DNA of 64,000 bases. It comes from Phanerochaete sordida (Eukaryota; Basidiomycota; Agaricomycetes; Polyporales; Phanerochaetaceae). Within the stretch, counting starts at the first letter, position 1; every line of letters begins with the position of its first letter. The notes beneath the pieces were generated by a model, which saw only the letters and a program-made list of their open reading frames with translations, was not told the origin of the DNA and made no database searches. The stretch lies in contig BPQB01000013.1 in assembly GCA_019973155.2 (NCBI GenBank), forward strand, positions 124,001 to 188,000. The letters run 5' to 3'. The translations under genes and the position numbers were made by a program. Below, piece after piece: positions 38,668-50,777 of this stretch.

Positions 38668-39949
38668 TCACCGCACGAGCCCATCGCTGTACGTAATGGA
38701 GCGGTGCCGCCGCTTGCGCGCCGCCTCAGCTGCGTCCGCGTCCGCGACGACGACGTGCCTGAGGCTGCTCCGGCGGCTGCTGCGCGGCGTCTCGGCGGGT
38801 TCCTCGCGCTCGCTGATCGGCGGGCTGAGCTCGACGCCGCGTCCGCCGGACGACGCGCGGCGCGTGTGCGAGCGCGGGCGGGTGGCGGGCACCGGCATCG
38901 CGGCGTAGTAGGGCGCGCCGTACGGCTGCGTGCGGTGGGTGCTTCGCTCGGAGAACGTCGGCGAGCGCGACGAGGCGGAGGACGACGACGAGAAGGAGTA
39001 GGAACGGCGGGAGGAGGCGCCGCTCGATGTTACGCTCGAACGCGAGGTGAACACAGACGTGGTGTACCGCCGCGGAGAGGGGCTGCGCGGAGCCTCGTCC
39101 TGCGCATGGACGGCCTTGTTCAGGTACGCAAAGAGAGAGCGCCTCCGCTGGTGACCCATGGACGCTGTCGTGGGGGGTGATGAAGGTTGCTCGGGAGAAG
39201 CTGGCAAGGGGCATCAGCAACCGCGCAGCGCGTGTCATCGAGCTTTTGTACACACCTGAGTTCTTCCGAGACTTGCGCTTGAACGGGTTGACGAACTTGC
39301 TCTCAAACATCTCGCGGTCGTCAGGGTTCGGGACGTACGGGATGCGCCCGTGCGCAGTTGCGGGCTCCTCGGGCTCCGATGTGGGGAGGAGTTTGCGAAT
39401 TGGGGACAGGCTGCGCTCGCGAATAGACGGCGACTTGGGCTTGTCGCCGACACTGCTCGAGCGCTTGCTCGTGCGGCGGAAGATGCTCGACATGCGCTGC
39501 GGCAGCGACATCTTCTTCGACGCCTCCCCCGTCGGCACCATCGTCTCCGAGGTCATCGGCGAGGCCGCGGGCGGGACCTGGCTGTCGAAGTGCGAGAAGG
39601 TCGGGTCTGTGCCCTCCTCCTGCGCCTCTTCGACTGCGGCTGCGGGCGGGTCGAGAGTGGCCGTGACGGCATATGTCGGGCAGTCCGGGTGAGCGACGAT
39701 GGTGATCGCTCCGGAGACTGGCGGGATAACGGTGATCGCCGCCTGTGTCGAGCGGCGCACGACGCTCTGCCTGAGGACGCCTGCGTTCTGGTCGACGGCG
39801 ATGTGGTAGTTTCCGTCCTTCGGCACCGCTACTGTCGCCTGCCCAGGGGCAAACAGGGACGGCGAGTCCGCGCGGACGAACATGGATGCTTCGACTTGGA
39901 GACGAGCTGCGGCTGCGGCAGGCGGTAGCCTGCGCTTCGTGAAGGGCAT
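38668..39949 (-). CDS. Hypothetical Ser/Arg-rich protein with an N-terminal beta-rich domain
   Basis: Two exons joined by an intron at about 39195-39255 (donor GTGTGTAC, acceptor CTTGCCAG). The first 130 residues, MPFTKRRLPPAAAAARLQVE through VPKDGNYHIAVDQNAG, STQAAITVIPPVSGAITIVA and YAVTATLDPP, look like a beta-sandwich. The rest is disordered and phosphosite-rich: FRRTSKRSSSVGDKPKSPS, SIRERSLSPIRKLLPTSE, MGHQRRRSLFAYLNK, then long Ser runs and a basic C-terminus (RRSSLRHVVVADADAAEAA). No named domain recognised. Its basic, Ser-rich nature suggests a phosphorylated adaptor, but I claim no function. The start was chosen at the MPFTKRR Met rather than farther upstream, where the sequence looks like leader. 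Confidence 0.7.
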
Positions 39950-40975
39950 GATGACGGCTATGCATAGCGCAGCGACACTCTGGGGGCCCACCGCATTAGT
40001 GCCGCTCATTGCTCTTCGAGAAGCTAGGCACGCACCATTGCAAACCATACTGAGCTTGAGGCTACTGTGACGATGTGCACGATGGTGTGGTTCATAACAA
40101 TCCGTGGCGACTTCTCATAAAGGCTCATGAGCGGAAGTACGTGAAGTCTTGTGTTTGTGCGATTATAGTGGTTCAGAGTTAAGCAGTGCGTAGGGCTCCA
40201 AGTCTTGCAATTGCGTGTTAAGTACCTGCGGAACGACCGAGGGCGGAATTGTCGTCGACCAGACCAGATCTCAATGGTTCATCGTCAGCCGGGGTATGGA
40301 GGCGCGGCAAGGGTCGTATGGGACTGGCCGCTCGCTCGTCGATCGTTCCGGGGGTCCAGTTCGCGACAAGACTTCTCAAAGGGTGCGGAAGAGACGAGGA
40401 GGACAAGGCGGTGGCCGTCGAGTGTCCCGGAGGGCGTGAGGGTGTTGACGCGCCGGAAAACGATGCGGACAGCGCGGACGGGTGCTTTGCGGTGGCTGCC
40501 AGGCTCGCAAAAGCCCGGCAAGGGCACGTTTAGTTTTTGTAGGCGGCAGAGGACGAGTGGACAGACGAAACCCGAGATTAATGGTCTCATTGTTTCGCAG
40601 CCGCGACCCGTTTGGGTGAATCGAACCACTTGTCCAATTCTCCCAATCGGGTCGCTGTGCGTTTACCGACCGGTTTGGGCGACGTCGGTTTCAGTGCGAA
40701 CGCTGCGACACTCTGCGGCGGGCGATGCTGGGGAGCACCGCGGACGAAGAGGACATGGGGAACGGCAGTGTGAGGCTGAGGGAGTTCTGAAACATGGCCG
40801 CATGAACACACAGCGTACCACCGACGCCTTCTGCTTCCGCCTGCCTTATCTGTGATCCCCAGCTATCAGCTGCGCTCATCTTATCGCACAATTCCCCCTT
40901 GCGGCCTGCGCATCATGACATCAGGCGCGTCGGCCGCAGCACCTCCCTGCTCGATGTGTGCTCCCTCCAGCAACG
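39950..40975. other. Divergent intergenic region, no supported gene
   Basis: Just over 1 kb between the Ser-rich gene (-) and the BTB gene (+). The frames are G-, R- and A-rich overlaps in several registers, with no domain. The last 110 bases should hold the BTB promoter. Confidence 0.4.
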
Positions 40976-42107
40976 ATGAGTGAGTATCCTCGGACTTTGT
41001 TCAAAACACATAGCTGATGCACCCTCAGATCCTTTGGGATATACCGGGGACGAGATGAAACAAGAGCAAATTGACGACTCCCCCGTTCCGATACCCCAAA
41101 CCGAAGCCCGAGCGGCGAAGCGGCCCAGGAGCGATCCCGGGCCTGTCGAGCCACAGAAACATCCGGACCTGTGGTTTGCGGACGGCAATGTCGTTATCCT
41201 ATCAGAAAACACGCTCTTTCGTGTCCACCGTAGCCAGCTCACCCGGAAATCACAAGTCTTGGAGGCTTTGCTCTCCAAGATACGGGAGACAGACAAGAAC
41301 GGCTGCATCGTCTTCCGGACTGCAGAGAAGGCTAAGGACATCGCTGCCTTCCTAGACCTATTATACAACGGCTGGAGGTACGGCCCGTCTTCTTCCGCCT
41401 CCTATCGCCTGACGCTGCAACACAGAAATGCCACGGGCGAACGTCTGCCTTGGAACATCATGGCATCTATCATGACCCTGTCGCATCGGTGGGGCTTCCA
41501 AGGCTACAAAGACCAAGCAGTAGCGATGGTTTCCAAGTCGTTCCCTACGAATCTCGTACAGCGAGACAGGGTAGTCATGCAGGCCGAACCGTGCCCAGTC
41601 GCTTTCATTTTCACAGAACAGATCTCTCTCGTCAGCGTAGCAAGCGAACTCGACATCAAGCCTCTACGTGCTGCTGCGTTGTATGCATGCGTCATGCTCA
41701 CCCCGCGCGCGCTACTTGAGGGCATCACGGCGCCAGACGGTACGGTCGAGAAGCTCAGCCGCGACAACATCGCCCGCGTTGTCCAGGCGCGGAGCCGCCT
41801 CAGTCTTGAACATGTCAAGGCCTTGAACGGCCTTGCTGAAGGCCTGTCCTGCCCTCGAATGGGCGTACAGTTTGCCCAGAGCTGTGCCATCGGACGGCGA
41901 AGGATTGTGAACAGCATGATAGAACAGCTGGAAGAGCCCTCACTCTACGGCATCCTGCGCCCCAAGGACTGGGCGAAAATCTTCAAGCCCATACGTGGCA
42001 CCGCGGATGTGTGCGAACTTTGTCAAAAGCAGATGGTCGCGACGTTTGACGCGACCCGGGAAACCGTGCTGTCTACTCTCGTGAGCTATTTCGAGCTGCC
42101 AGCTTGA
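40976..42107 (+). CDS. BTB/POZ-domain protein (mushroom-type)
   Basis: The start codon plus one base forms exon 1 (40976-40979). A GTGAGT donor and CCCTCAG acceptor lead to NPLGYTGDEMKQEQ. An NLS-like stretch (AAKRPRSD) precedes the BTB domain: HPDLWFADGNVVILSENTLFR, VHRSQLTRKSQVLEALL, CIVFRTAEKAKDIAAFLDLLY. HPD-LWF-xDGN-VV is the signature of a BTB family greatly expanded in Agaricomycetes. The C-terminal half is all-helical with WNIMASIMTLSHRWGF, LRAAALYACVML and a CELCQ pair. The large exon (from about 41029 to the stop at 42107) has no intron. BTB proteins act as dimers and as Cullin-3 substrate adaptors; its target is unknown. Confidence 0.85.
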
Positions 42108-42338
42108 AGTAGATTGTTTTGTATCATACTTCTGTATTATATTTGCGAAACTCGCCATCATTCAATGCATTGTCTGGACGATATGTTGATACATGTTAGT
42201 TCTTGTCGACGTCCTCAAGAATATTGTGGAGGTACCTCGGATCGGGCGGGATTGATGCGCCTTCCCCGGAATGGTATCATGCCCTGAGCTGAACAGATTA
42301 GTAGCGTCCCTTCACATTGACCCTCTCCTCGTCGCCCA
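42108..42338. other. Spacer and F-box gene promoter
   Basis: 231 bp; AT-rich after the BTB stop (TTGTTTTGTATCATACTTCTGTATTATATTTGCG), giving a plausible terminator region. Pyrimidine-rich sequence (CCCTCTCCTCGTCGCCC) lies directly before the next start. Confidence 0.4.
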
Positions 42339-44856
42339 ATGTCCCCTCGTCAACGCCTCAAACGCGGCTCGCCGTCGTTGGGCGAAGTACGTGATACCTT
42401 CTCTCGGCATTCGCTCTCAAAACTGACGACAGATAGGGTGGTACAGTGGATCCACCACCCGTATCTCAGGCTCATGCCGCAAGCGCGGGCTTACTCGGCC
42501 TCCCGCCTGAGCTCCTCGAGGACATCCTTGTCTTGTTGGCCGAGTCGGGGTCTCCGACGACGATTGCGGTTCTTGCTAGGACATGCCAGGCTCTCAGGAG
42601 GCTTATATACTCCCCTCAAGATAAGTTTCTGTGGCGCCGCATATTCCTCACTACTTTCGATGACCCGAGGAGTATCCAGCCAGGTACGCTGGCCTGCCTT
42701 GCTATCTTACGCGATATCTCAACTTACGCTTCCTCTTCCACACTAGACTGCAACTTCAATTGGGCTTCAGAATATCAAGCGCGGGTCAAGGCATCGTTGT
42801 GTATGGAGCACCACCATGGCAGCCTCGAGACAGTCAACGTCGAAAGGCGGAATTCTTTGAGGAGTACAACGAAAGCCGCGACGGCTGCGTCCATTGCTTC
42901 GGCTGGTTTTAGGACCAGGCGGCGGTCTAGCCACTCCACCGTATTTGAGACGGCCACAGGCTGCAACAACTATACTATCACCCTGCAGACACTGCTCTCT
43001 ATCCTTGATTCCTCACTGCCTATCACCGAACCTCTACGCGAAGCACAGAAGCAACCTTGGGAGAACCCAAATCTAATCGCTCTGACCCTGCGCGAAGCAT
43101 CCTTTCGTGCCCCACCATTCCCACCGCACCTACAGACGACGCTCCCCGAAGTGTCCGACGCCGTCTCCATCGCCGCGACAGACGGCAAATCCGACGCAGA
43201 CTCGGCGGAGCTCCCGCCCATCGTGCGCCCGAGCAAGAACCTCGCGTACCTGAAGCAGCTGCTCGGCGCGGGCATCGTGCCCGACGTGGTCTCGTACCTG
43301 AGCACGTCGACGACGAGCGAGCGCGGGGCGCCGTGGCAGGCGACGCCCGAGGCGCGTGCGCTGAACCGCCTCGTCGCGACGCTCGGCGTGTCCGTGCTCC
43401 TCGAGCCGCCGCGCCGCGACGCGAGCCGCGGGCGCCCGCGCGACGAGGCCGACACGCTGCACCGCAGCGCGGTCTGCGCGCCGTCGCCCGAGAACGCCGC
43501 GTGCACCGCGCTCGCGGAGCGCATCCGGCACGCGGCGCAGAAGAAGGTGTACGACATGGCCTACCTCAGCCGCCGGCGCGCGTGGGGCCCGTTCCTGAAG
43601 GTGCGCGCGGGCGGCGATCCGGACGCGATGAGCGTGGACAGCGAGGACGAGGACGAGGATGACGGCGAGTACCGCCATGTGCCGAACGACACGCCGTCGG
43701 ACAGCGAGGCGGAGGGGTCCAGCAGCGAGTCGGAGGACGGGGACTACGCCCCGCCGCAGGCCGCGCGCCCGCGCACGCCGAAGCCGCTGCCCGACGCCTC
43801 CGAGCTGCACGCGGACTGGGAGCACCTCGCCGCGATCCGCGTCGTTGTGCAGGCGAAGCTCGAGGAGAAGCTCAAGCGGCTCCAGACGGACCTTGGGGAC
43901 TGGTTCGACCCTGGGCAGGTCGAGGAGATCCTCAAGACGCTCTTCGGCTGGGAGAACGTGCGGGCATGTGTCTGGAGCGGAACGCCCGCGAAGCGGAAAG
44001 ATGATGAGAGCTCGAAGGCCAAGGCCGAGTCTAATACCGGGGACGTACCCAAGAGCGGCGAGTCGAGTCAGACGCCCCTGCTCAAGACCCCAAGTGAGCC
44101 TGTGGCGGAGTGGGACTGGGCTGGCGTTGAAGGTGTCTGGCGGTGGGTGTCTAGCTTGTCGATGCAGTAACATGTGCTTATATGTCTGTGCTCGTTAACA
44201 GGCGATGCGTGTGCTGGTTGGACTATCATGATCTGATACGTACGTCCCATTCTCACCTCGTACCATTTTCCTCCCTGCTAACTCTTTGACAGTGAACAAT
44301 GTACACCACATCCTCGTTCATTCTGCTGTCCCTCGCTAACAGCTCTGACAGCATGGCGGCTTCGACACCCGGGGCCTCGACGAAGCGACGATCACCGTGC
44401 CCCTCGCGCTGCGCGTTACGGGCTTCTCGCCCTCCTCTGTCCCCGGCTACAAGGACTTCCCGACCATCCATTTCGACAACCGCCGGTTCCCGACGATCCA
44501 CGTCGAGGGCACGATGGGCGGCGCAGACTGGATGTCCAACGGCGGCGAAGAGGCGGACGTGCGCCGCGTCCGCGGCACCGTGCGCGTCTGCGCCGACGGG
44601 AGCGTGTGGTGGTCCATGGTGAGTCTTGCTCTCCGCATCTCCAGTGAACTCGGCTGAGAGTCAGCAGCTGTCCTCGATTCAAGGCTCGCCGAACGACTGG
44701 GAGTGGTCGAGCGAGGGCGTGCAGATCGGCGCAGCGCTCGGTCCTGGAGGGCCCATTGGTGTGCGTTCGGGATGCGGCATCCTGGGCATGTGGACGGGCT
44801 GGGAACACGAGGTGGAGGATCCGATTGGTGCGTGGTGGCAATGGAAGGTTGCATAA
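42339..44856 (+). CDS. F-box protein with C-terminal WSSEGVQIG-type domain
   Basis: Exon 1 encodes MSPRQRLKRGSPSLGE. Exon 2 carries the F-box (LLGLPPELLEDILVLLAE, IAVLARTCQALRRLIYSP, KFLWRRIFL). The F-box binds Skp1 and makes the protein a substrate receptor of an SCF ubiquitin ligase. A long middle part includes an acidic, Ser-rich tract (DSEDEDEDDGEY and onward). The C-terminus rejoins as VWRRCVCWLDYHDLI, then an 8-nt microexon (44293-44300) giving LNN, then HGGFDTRGLDE, the FPTIHVEGTMGG strand, VRVCADGSVWWSM and WEWSSEGVQIGAALG to GMWTGWEHEVEDPIGAWWQWK. That C-terminal motif set is shared with other Polyporales F-box proteins. An apparent stop at 44170 is inside an intron. Confidence 0.85.
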
Positions 44857-45009
44857 TGCGACGCGAAAGATGCTTGACTGGATGGAATATATCTTGTAAT
44901 GTATGTAACTACTGCAACTGCTATATTAACCGGAATGTGCTATGATCTGAGGCGGTCCTCGTCAGCAAGGGCATCGTGGCGTTTGCCAAGACATGTCAAA
45001 GCTGGGCTT

Positions 45010-45050
45010 GCCTCACGGTAATCTCACTTCAATCTCGATTACCGTCAGGC
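45010..45050. repeat. Hairpin with 14-bp arms, one mismatch
   Basis: GCCTCACGGTAATC (45010-45023) and GATTACCGTCAGGC (45037-45050) are inverted copies with one mismatch and a 13-nt loop. It lies in the convergent spacer between the F-box gene and the tetraspanin. It could be an RNA 3'-end structure or a small element remnant. Confidence 0.65.
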
Positions 45051-45331
45051 ACATTGCGAACTACATCAAATGGCCTCCAAGCGACCCAGACTAGTAATCC
45101 AGAATGGCATTGAAGGTATCATGAGTGTGAACGTCAGTAAACAGAGAACGGGTGTCTGTAGTGTACGAGTAGTGTACGAGGTAGTCCGTGCGCATCGCGC
45201 ACAACGGCACCGTCTATAGCGTCCGCTGTAGGTATAGAAAGTAGAAAGCCCCCACGTGTCCATTACCGCATCCCCTGCCCGCCACAAAGATCCCATACCC
45301 GTCACGAATGAACGTCGGATAGAGATGTCCT

Positions 45332-46940
45332 TTACTGCCCCTCGGGTGCGCGGGCCGTGAGAACATCGTACTTGCCGACGAACGACGACTGCTGGCTGTT
45401 GGCGTTGCTGTACGGCATCGTCGGCATCGCGTCGAGCTGCAGGTTCGAGCGCGAGCGCGCGAGGATCTCGGACGCGACGTCGTTGCCGTACTGCTCGGCG
45501 AGTTGGCTAAGAGGGCCTCGTCAGCACATGAATCAGTCAAAGGGAGGAGCGTGCACGTACTTCGCGTAGTTGTCCATGATGACGGCCATGCTGTTCATGT
45601 TCAGGCGGTACGCCTTGGGCATCATGCCCTTGCCGAAGCGGTACGTGACGTGGTTCGAGCACAGGAGTGCCGCGACCATGACCGCGATCTGCGCGGGGAC
45701 GATGCTGAAGATCACGGTGTACCAGCGCTCGAGCACGGTGCGCTCGAACTTGAGGTACGGGCCCTTGCAGCCCGGCAGCACGCTGCGCGAGAAGCACGTC
45801 TGGCTGACGGTCGCCTCGACGAACGGGTTGAAGTAGCCACAGCACCGGAGCTGGTTTTGCACGCGGAGGCGGCCCTCAACGCCGAGCACGCGCGACCACT
45901 GCGAGTTGATCTTGCCCTCGAGGTTGAACGTGCGCTTCTTGTAGGTGATATAGCCGGGCGTGACAAGGAGCGCGAAGCAGATCCAGAGGAGGAAGGTGTA
46001 CCAGGCCAAGAAGGCGCGGTTGTTCAGCATTATGCCGGACCAGCCGATGAGGGATGTGAGCACCGCAAGCGAGGCCGCAGTGGTGCTGATGATGAGCTCG
46101 GTGGTGTTACCGACACGAATGATGTCGGCGTGTGTCCAAACGTTGAACCAGATAAGGATGCAGGCAATCAAGCCAGCCAGCGCATAGGCGGTGAACTAGA
46201 TGGGAGGATTCCTGTTAGCTGGTGCGGCTGGAGAGCATTCAAAGCGAGAGGGCGGTAGGACGGCCTTTGGCGGTGTTGGTCACTCGTCGCGACATGAACA
46301 CCGTCGTAGATGCCATCTGTTGTCGTTCCTGCGCTGCGGAGAGCGCGAGAGCAGAGAAGCTGCACCACGTGCGTCGCTTGAGGCGCGAAACGCCTGACGA
46401 CGAGCAGAGGGGGAAAGGCAGAGCACTCACAACTACGTTCGCAACAAAGAGGATCCACTTGAACCTCGTCCACCGTGCCTTGGGCTTTGTCCTACCGCCC
46501 TCCTTGTTTCCAAAGACATCAACACCGTCGTAGTCCTCATCGTCGCCTCCCGGCATGCGCGCCTCGTTGCTCTTGAAGGCCTCTCTGCCGCCTCCCTGTT
46601 TCGGTATGATGTAGCCCCCTGGGCTCTTGCCATTGCGCCTGCCGCGTGCGACGACAGAGTTGGAGAACTTGGAGGGGAGGTAGTTGACAGAGAGCGACGT
46701 GGAGAGCTTGTCCGAGTCCTTGAGAAGGGGAGTGTTGCCAGACGAGAACGAGCGTGTAGATTCGCGCCGTCCACCGGCGAAAGGAGCGGCAGGGGGTTCG
46801 AGGTTGGGCGAGCTCATGCCTGCCAGCATATACCGGGTCGAGGCGGCGACAGACTGTAGGGATGGGGAGTGGGAGTTGACAGACGAAGTGCGGGAGTGGC
46901 TGTTAAGCGAGAAAATGGTATTAGCGACCGTTCCCGGCAT
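45332..46940 (-). CDS. Tetraspanin family membrane protein
   Basis: Starts MPGTVANTIFSLNSHS with a long Ser-rich cytoplasmic N-terminus (about 160 residues) before the first helix (FKWILFVANVV...ALAGLIACILIWF). Helices 2 and 3 include ISTTAASLAVLTSLIGWSG and FLAWYTFLLWICFALLVTPG. The large extracellular loop carries the hallmark CCG (QLRCCGYFNPFVE) with later Cys residues (CFSRSVLPGC). Helix 4 is VIFSIVPAQIAVMVAALLC. The tail ends PYSNANSQQSSFVGKYDV. Tetraspanins organise membrane microdomains; fungal Tsp2/Pls1 types are linked to hyphal growth. Which subfamily is uncertain, but the long N-terminus fits basidiomycete members. The intron before QLAEQYGNDVASE uses the donor AA|GTACGTG. Confidence 0.87.
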
Positions 46941-47729
46941 GACAGAAGGCGCACGGCAAGGACAGCTCTGTGATGCGCCGCTTCACTCGACGCGGGCGCG
47001 GCACTTACGCGGGAGAGGGAGCCATCTAAAGGTCGTCGCAGGCGATGCGACGGCGGGGGACGAGGGGGGAGGAGGACAACAACGAGACGGTGAGCAGGCC
47101 GAGCACGGTCGCTTATTTTTCGCACGTACCACGAGACCAGCGCCGTCGCTCTGATGGCCTGAGTCGTCCAGGTACGTCGACCACACGCGATCCATCCGCC
47201 CTATTCGTCCCTTAAAAAATAGTACAAACACACAACAGCGAGCGGAAGGAGTTGGGCAGGGCGCAGCGCGTCCAAGGATCTGGACATCGAGTATTTAGCT
47301 GCCTGAGCACAGTCTCAGCGGGGCATTTGGGTTGCTTTTCCTTTCCGATCATATGCATCCGGCCCACGGTCGCGCTGTCCGCAAGGTCGCTATACAGTCA
47401 GCACAGGCCTCAAAAGTCCGCCGTGATAAGACAGAGCACAACCATCCTATTCCACAAACTTAAACGACAGCTAACAATAACTCCAGGCCAATCAAAGCTA
47501 TAAGCACAGCATAGAGAGCAAGAAAACAACGAGCGGGTCTCGGACGAGACCCGAAGGATCCGTGGCAAGCACGGAGCGATAGCGAACAAGAAAAGTCAAT
47601 GGCTGAGAGCGACATCACCGACCTCTTCCCAGTCACATCCGAGGACGAGCTAGAAGTCCAAAGTCCATCTGATGCGGCGGCCGTGTGCGCCGCACAGAAA
47701 TCGCCTCACGTCGACATCGTCGACAACGG
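46941..47729. other. No supported gene; tetraspanin upstream region
   Basis: About 790 bp between the tetraspanin start (-) and the Mau2 stop (-). Translations are low-complexity. AAAACAACG and TAACAATAACTCC-type AT-rich patches near 47440-47540 may belong to the 3' or 5' untranslated regions. The plus frame from 47599 (acidic DITDLFPVTSEDELE) is open but overlaps the Mau2 3' end, so I do not call it. Confidence 0.35.
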
Positions 47730-50476
47730 TCAATGTCGGGACAGTTCTGAGCTGTCATGCACCATGCCGCGAGCCTCGACAGCTCTGACAGCCTCCTCGA
47801 GCCGCTGGTTGGCGAGCAGCTGCTTCTGCACGCGGTGCTCCTTTCCTGCCCTCCTGTACAACTCTGCCGGGTGCAGTCAGGATCGTCGAATAAATCCCAT
47901 TAAAGACACCGCGACGTACCCAAGAATTTCTGTCCAACCCACAGGCCTAGCCGCGCGTTCCCGACGGCAGACGGCCCATTCTCTTTCTCGGTGGACTTGC
48001 TTGCCGGCGCCCCGAGGCCGACAGCAAGTTGTTCGCACGTCTGGAGCATCTGTAGAGCGTGGTCACCCGAAGTGTGGAAGTACTGCGCAGCGATCAGCGC
48101 GAGGATAGCTGCTCGCATGTGGTTGTCCTGCGAGCGAGTCGCCTGTCCAAGTGCCTCCTTCAGGAAACCCCTGACGCGCTACCATTAGCCTGGAGTTTGA
48201 AAGGCAGAATAAAAAATTGCGCACTTGGCTCTCAGGATCTCTTTCGAGACTAGTGCCTCAATAACTTGGCCGACAGCCATGAGCGTACCTCCGATGGTGT
48301 AACATGCCTTCGCCACCTGCATAGCCTCCTTCACGTCCACCTCTGCCACATCCGCGTCTTCTCGGCTTTGACCAAGCCTTGCGCGCTGCTCGCATACGCC
48401 TATCCTCAAAATGACCTCGCCCGCACGCGCGGTGACTTGGACGAAGCTGCCTTCCTCGGCAAGCGCCACCGCGACGCGATAACACTCCAGTGCTCGTGAT
48501 GCCTGGCCCAGCGCATGCGCGAGATGCGCATGGTGCAGGCTGATTCGTGCAGCGAAGTGGGGGAAGATGTTGTATGTTCGTGTGTGCGCTATCACGTCGG
48601 CAAGGTTCTGCGCTCATGGTCAGCTACTATTTGCGGTGCAGAGTTGAGTATATGCGCACTTGCTCTGCTGTATCCCACTCGCTGCGCATGACTGACACCT
48701 AGTATCAATGAATTCAGTATTCCGAACATCGCGCTAGCTTCGAACACTCACCGCCACAAGCTCACAGAGCAAGTCTGCCTTGATGCGCGCTAGCCGCTGC
48801 TCGATCTCCTCAACATCACCGAGACTTGCCCATGATGACACTGAGACATGGCGCACCACCATTAGCAGCTCGTAATAGAGTAGCTGAAAGTATTCCTCAC
48901 GATGAATTTCCACGTCCAGCTCCTTCTCCCACGTTGCCAAACCTTCGGCAGCGAACACTTTCCGCTTGGGCTTGCGGCCGACAGCATCTCTCTTCGCTAT
49001 GCTGCTTACTAGGAAAGCGAGCAAGTAGATGACGCGGGGATGTGTGACCTGAATGACGAGCGGTGGGCCTGCTGGTAGCTTCACCTATACGAAAATGTAT
49101 ATGTGAGCACAACAAAAAACACTATCTTCTCGTGAAACTTACCTCTACAGTTCCCTCAGCGAATTGATCGACTGCACCAGTATCGAGAAGGGCGTGAAGA
49201 TGCGAGAGTCGGGGACTCGCCTCCGCAGCGCTGCCTATATGCGTGAAGTAAACAATCGCCATCATGAGCATGTGGATCGCCATAGCCGCGTCGAGCTGGT
49301 CGTCGAAGCATATAAAGTTATCCTCCACGCGACCACTCTGTCCATGCTGCTGCCCTGTCGACGACGACGACGTTTCATCCGGGCGCCGCGCCTTCGGGGT
49401 TGCCAGAGGCTCGTAGGAGAGCCCGAGTTGACCCTCAATGCGCTGCAATATCTCCGGAATTTGGTCCCACATGCTCGCTGCGACGAGGATACGCATGCGG
49501 AGCACGCTGGCGAGGAGGGTCACCCGCTTGTGCTTCTGACTGACCGAAAGCGCTTCCATGTCGGACACGGACGCGAGTGCCGCATGGATGTCTTGCGGAC
49601 TCTGGCTATATGCGGGTGATGCTGGGGCAGCATGGGATGGTGAAGCATCGTCTGCCGATGATGATGCCATTGTTTGTGGCACCGGCGCAGGCTTCGGCGT
49701 AGTAAAGATGGAGATAGCGGCGAGGTGTGCGGCGTATACAAGGTGTGGCGGGTCTGACGGCTGGAAAGAGGCAACGAGATTGCGAATCTGCGTACGCGCA
49801 TACTTGATCTTGTGCTGCCAGTGAGCCAATTGCACTTGAAGCAGCGCGACATGATGCTTGTATGCGCGAAGGGATGGGTGCTGAATGAGGCCTATGAGTT
49901 CAGTTGATGTCACGACATGACGCTGTGTGCGCACCTTCTGTGATATAATGGCCTACGGAAATTTAGAGTCAATCACAGGCTGTATGCGCGAAGACTACTC
50001 AGCTTACCGCCTTGCTCAGTGCCTTATCCACCTGACGTACGTTCACCAGCATGAGACACGTCCGCTGAGGAACGCGCTAGGATAGTACTCACCTCGCCCT
50101 CAATTCCGTGTGCCCATGGGAAGTCTTCGTGTTCATGTATACCACCAGCGATGACTCTCATGCCGATCTCAGCGAGACCAGTCCATGCCCGGCATTCGAG
50201 CTCGGGAGACAGCGCGGGAATCGTCAGACACTTCCGGAGAGCGCAGAGGGAGAGGCAGAGGGACTGTATGTAGAATTTGTGGGTAGGTGGGTGCGCGAGC
50301 AGAGCGGGCAGAGAGACGAGAAGGACGGCAGGGGGTAGGGGCTTCAGCCGAGGTTCCTGAGACTTGCTAGGGGACGTAGGCACGGACGACAGCGACGACA
50401 GCGAGCTCGACGGCATGGCGGGCGGAGAGTCCAGCCTGGCCCGCTTCTGCGGACGGGGGTTTATGTCGCTGCTCAT
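47730..50476 (-). CDS. MAU2: Cohesin-loading factor Mau2/Scc4 (Ssl3-like)
   Basis: Starts MSSDINPRPQKRARLDSPP, a basic nuclear leader. The body is a TPR solenoid: PPAVLLVSLPALLAHPP, CALRKCLTIPALSPE, KHHVALLQVQLAHWQHKIKYA, AHWQHK, RRSEWDTAEQNLADVI-type repeats, HYHAHLAHALGQASRALEC and a C-terminal helix set ending WVGQKFLELYRRAGKEHR. The order of helices and the C-terminal GHAL-type repeats match Mau2/Scc4, the partner of Scc2/NIPBL in loading cohesin onto chromosomes. About eleven introns, including a very short exon run near 49930-50050 (EVDKALSKAAIISQK) with small exons. One acceptor/donor pair near 48200 is less certain. Length, about 650 residues, fits fungal Scc4. Confidence 0.82.
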
Positions 50477-50777
50477 CGTCGCGCACAGTGGGCGGAGCAG
50501 GGCCAAAGTGGGTGGCTGAAAAGAGCAATCGAGCCGTCAAGAGACGTGACAGGGGTGACGCCCCGACGCGGCTGATCACGCGTGACGGGTCGCGTTCGAT
50601 TTGGCGGTCACGCGTGGCCGCAGACGAGCAGAGCTGGAGGGTTGGTGGACGCAAGCTGTCTATCCTCTAGAATACATACGAAATTACAGATCCATAGGAA
50701 AATAGAACGTAGAATAATCGACAATTACGACCGCATAGCGAAAGCAAGAACACAGCATGGAACATAACCGTCCGCGT
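50477..50777. other. Spacer between Mau2 start and ISWI stop
   Basis: Promoter of the Mau2 gene and 3' region of the ISWI gene. An A-rich tract (CATAGGAAAATAGAACGTAGAATAATCG) near 50690-50725 likely belongs to ISWI 3'-end formation. No gene seen. Confidence 0.4.

Noticed and set aside
38363..39180. Plus-strand frames opposite the Ser-rich gene
   Set aside because: Shadow of the minus gene; biased Arg/Ala composition and no start in good context.
43130..44173. Long minus-strand frame of 347 codons
   Set aside because: It is the antisense shadow of the F-box gene's GC-rich second exon, Arg/Ala/Leu/Val-biased with no domain.
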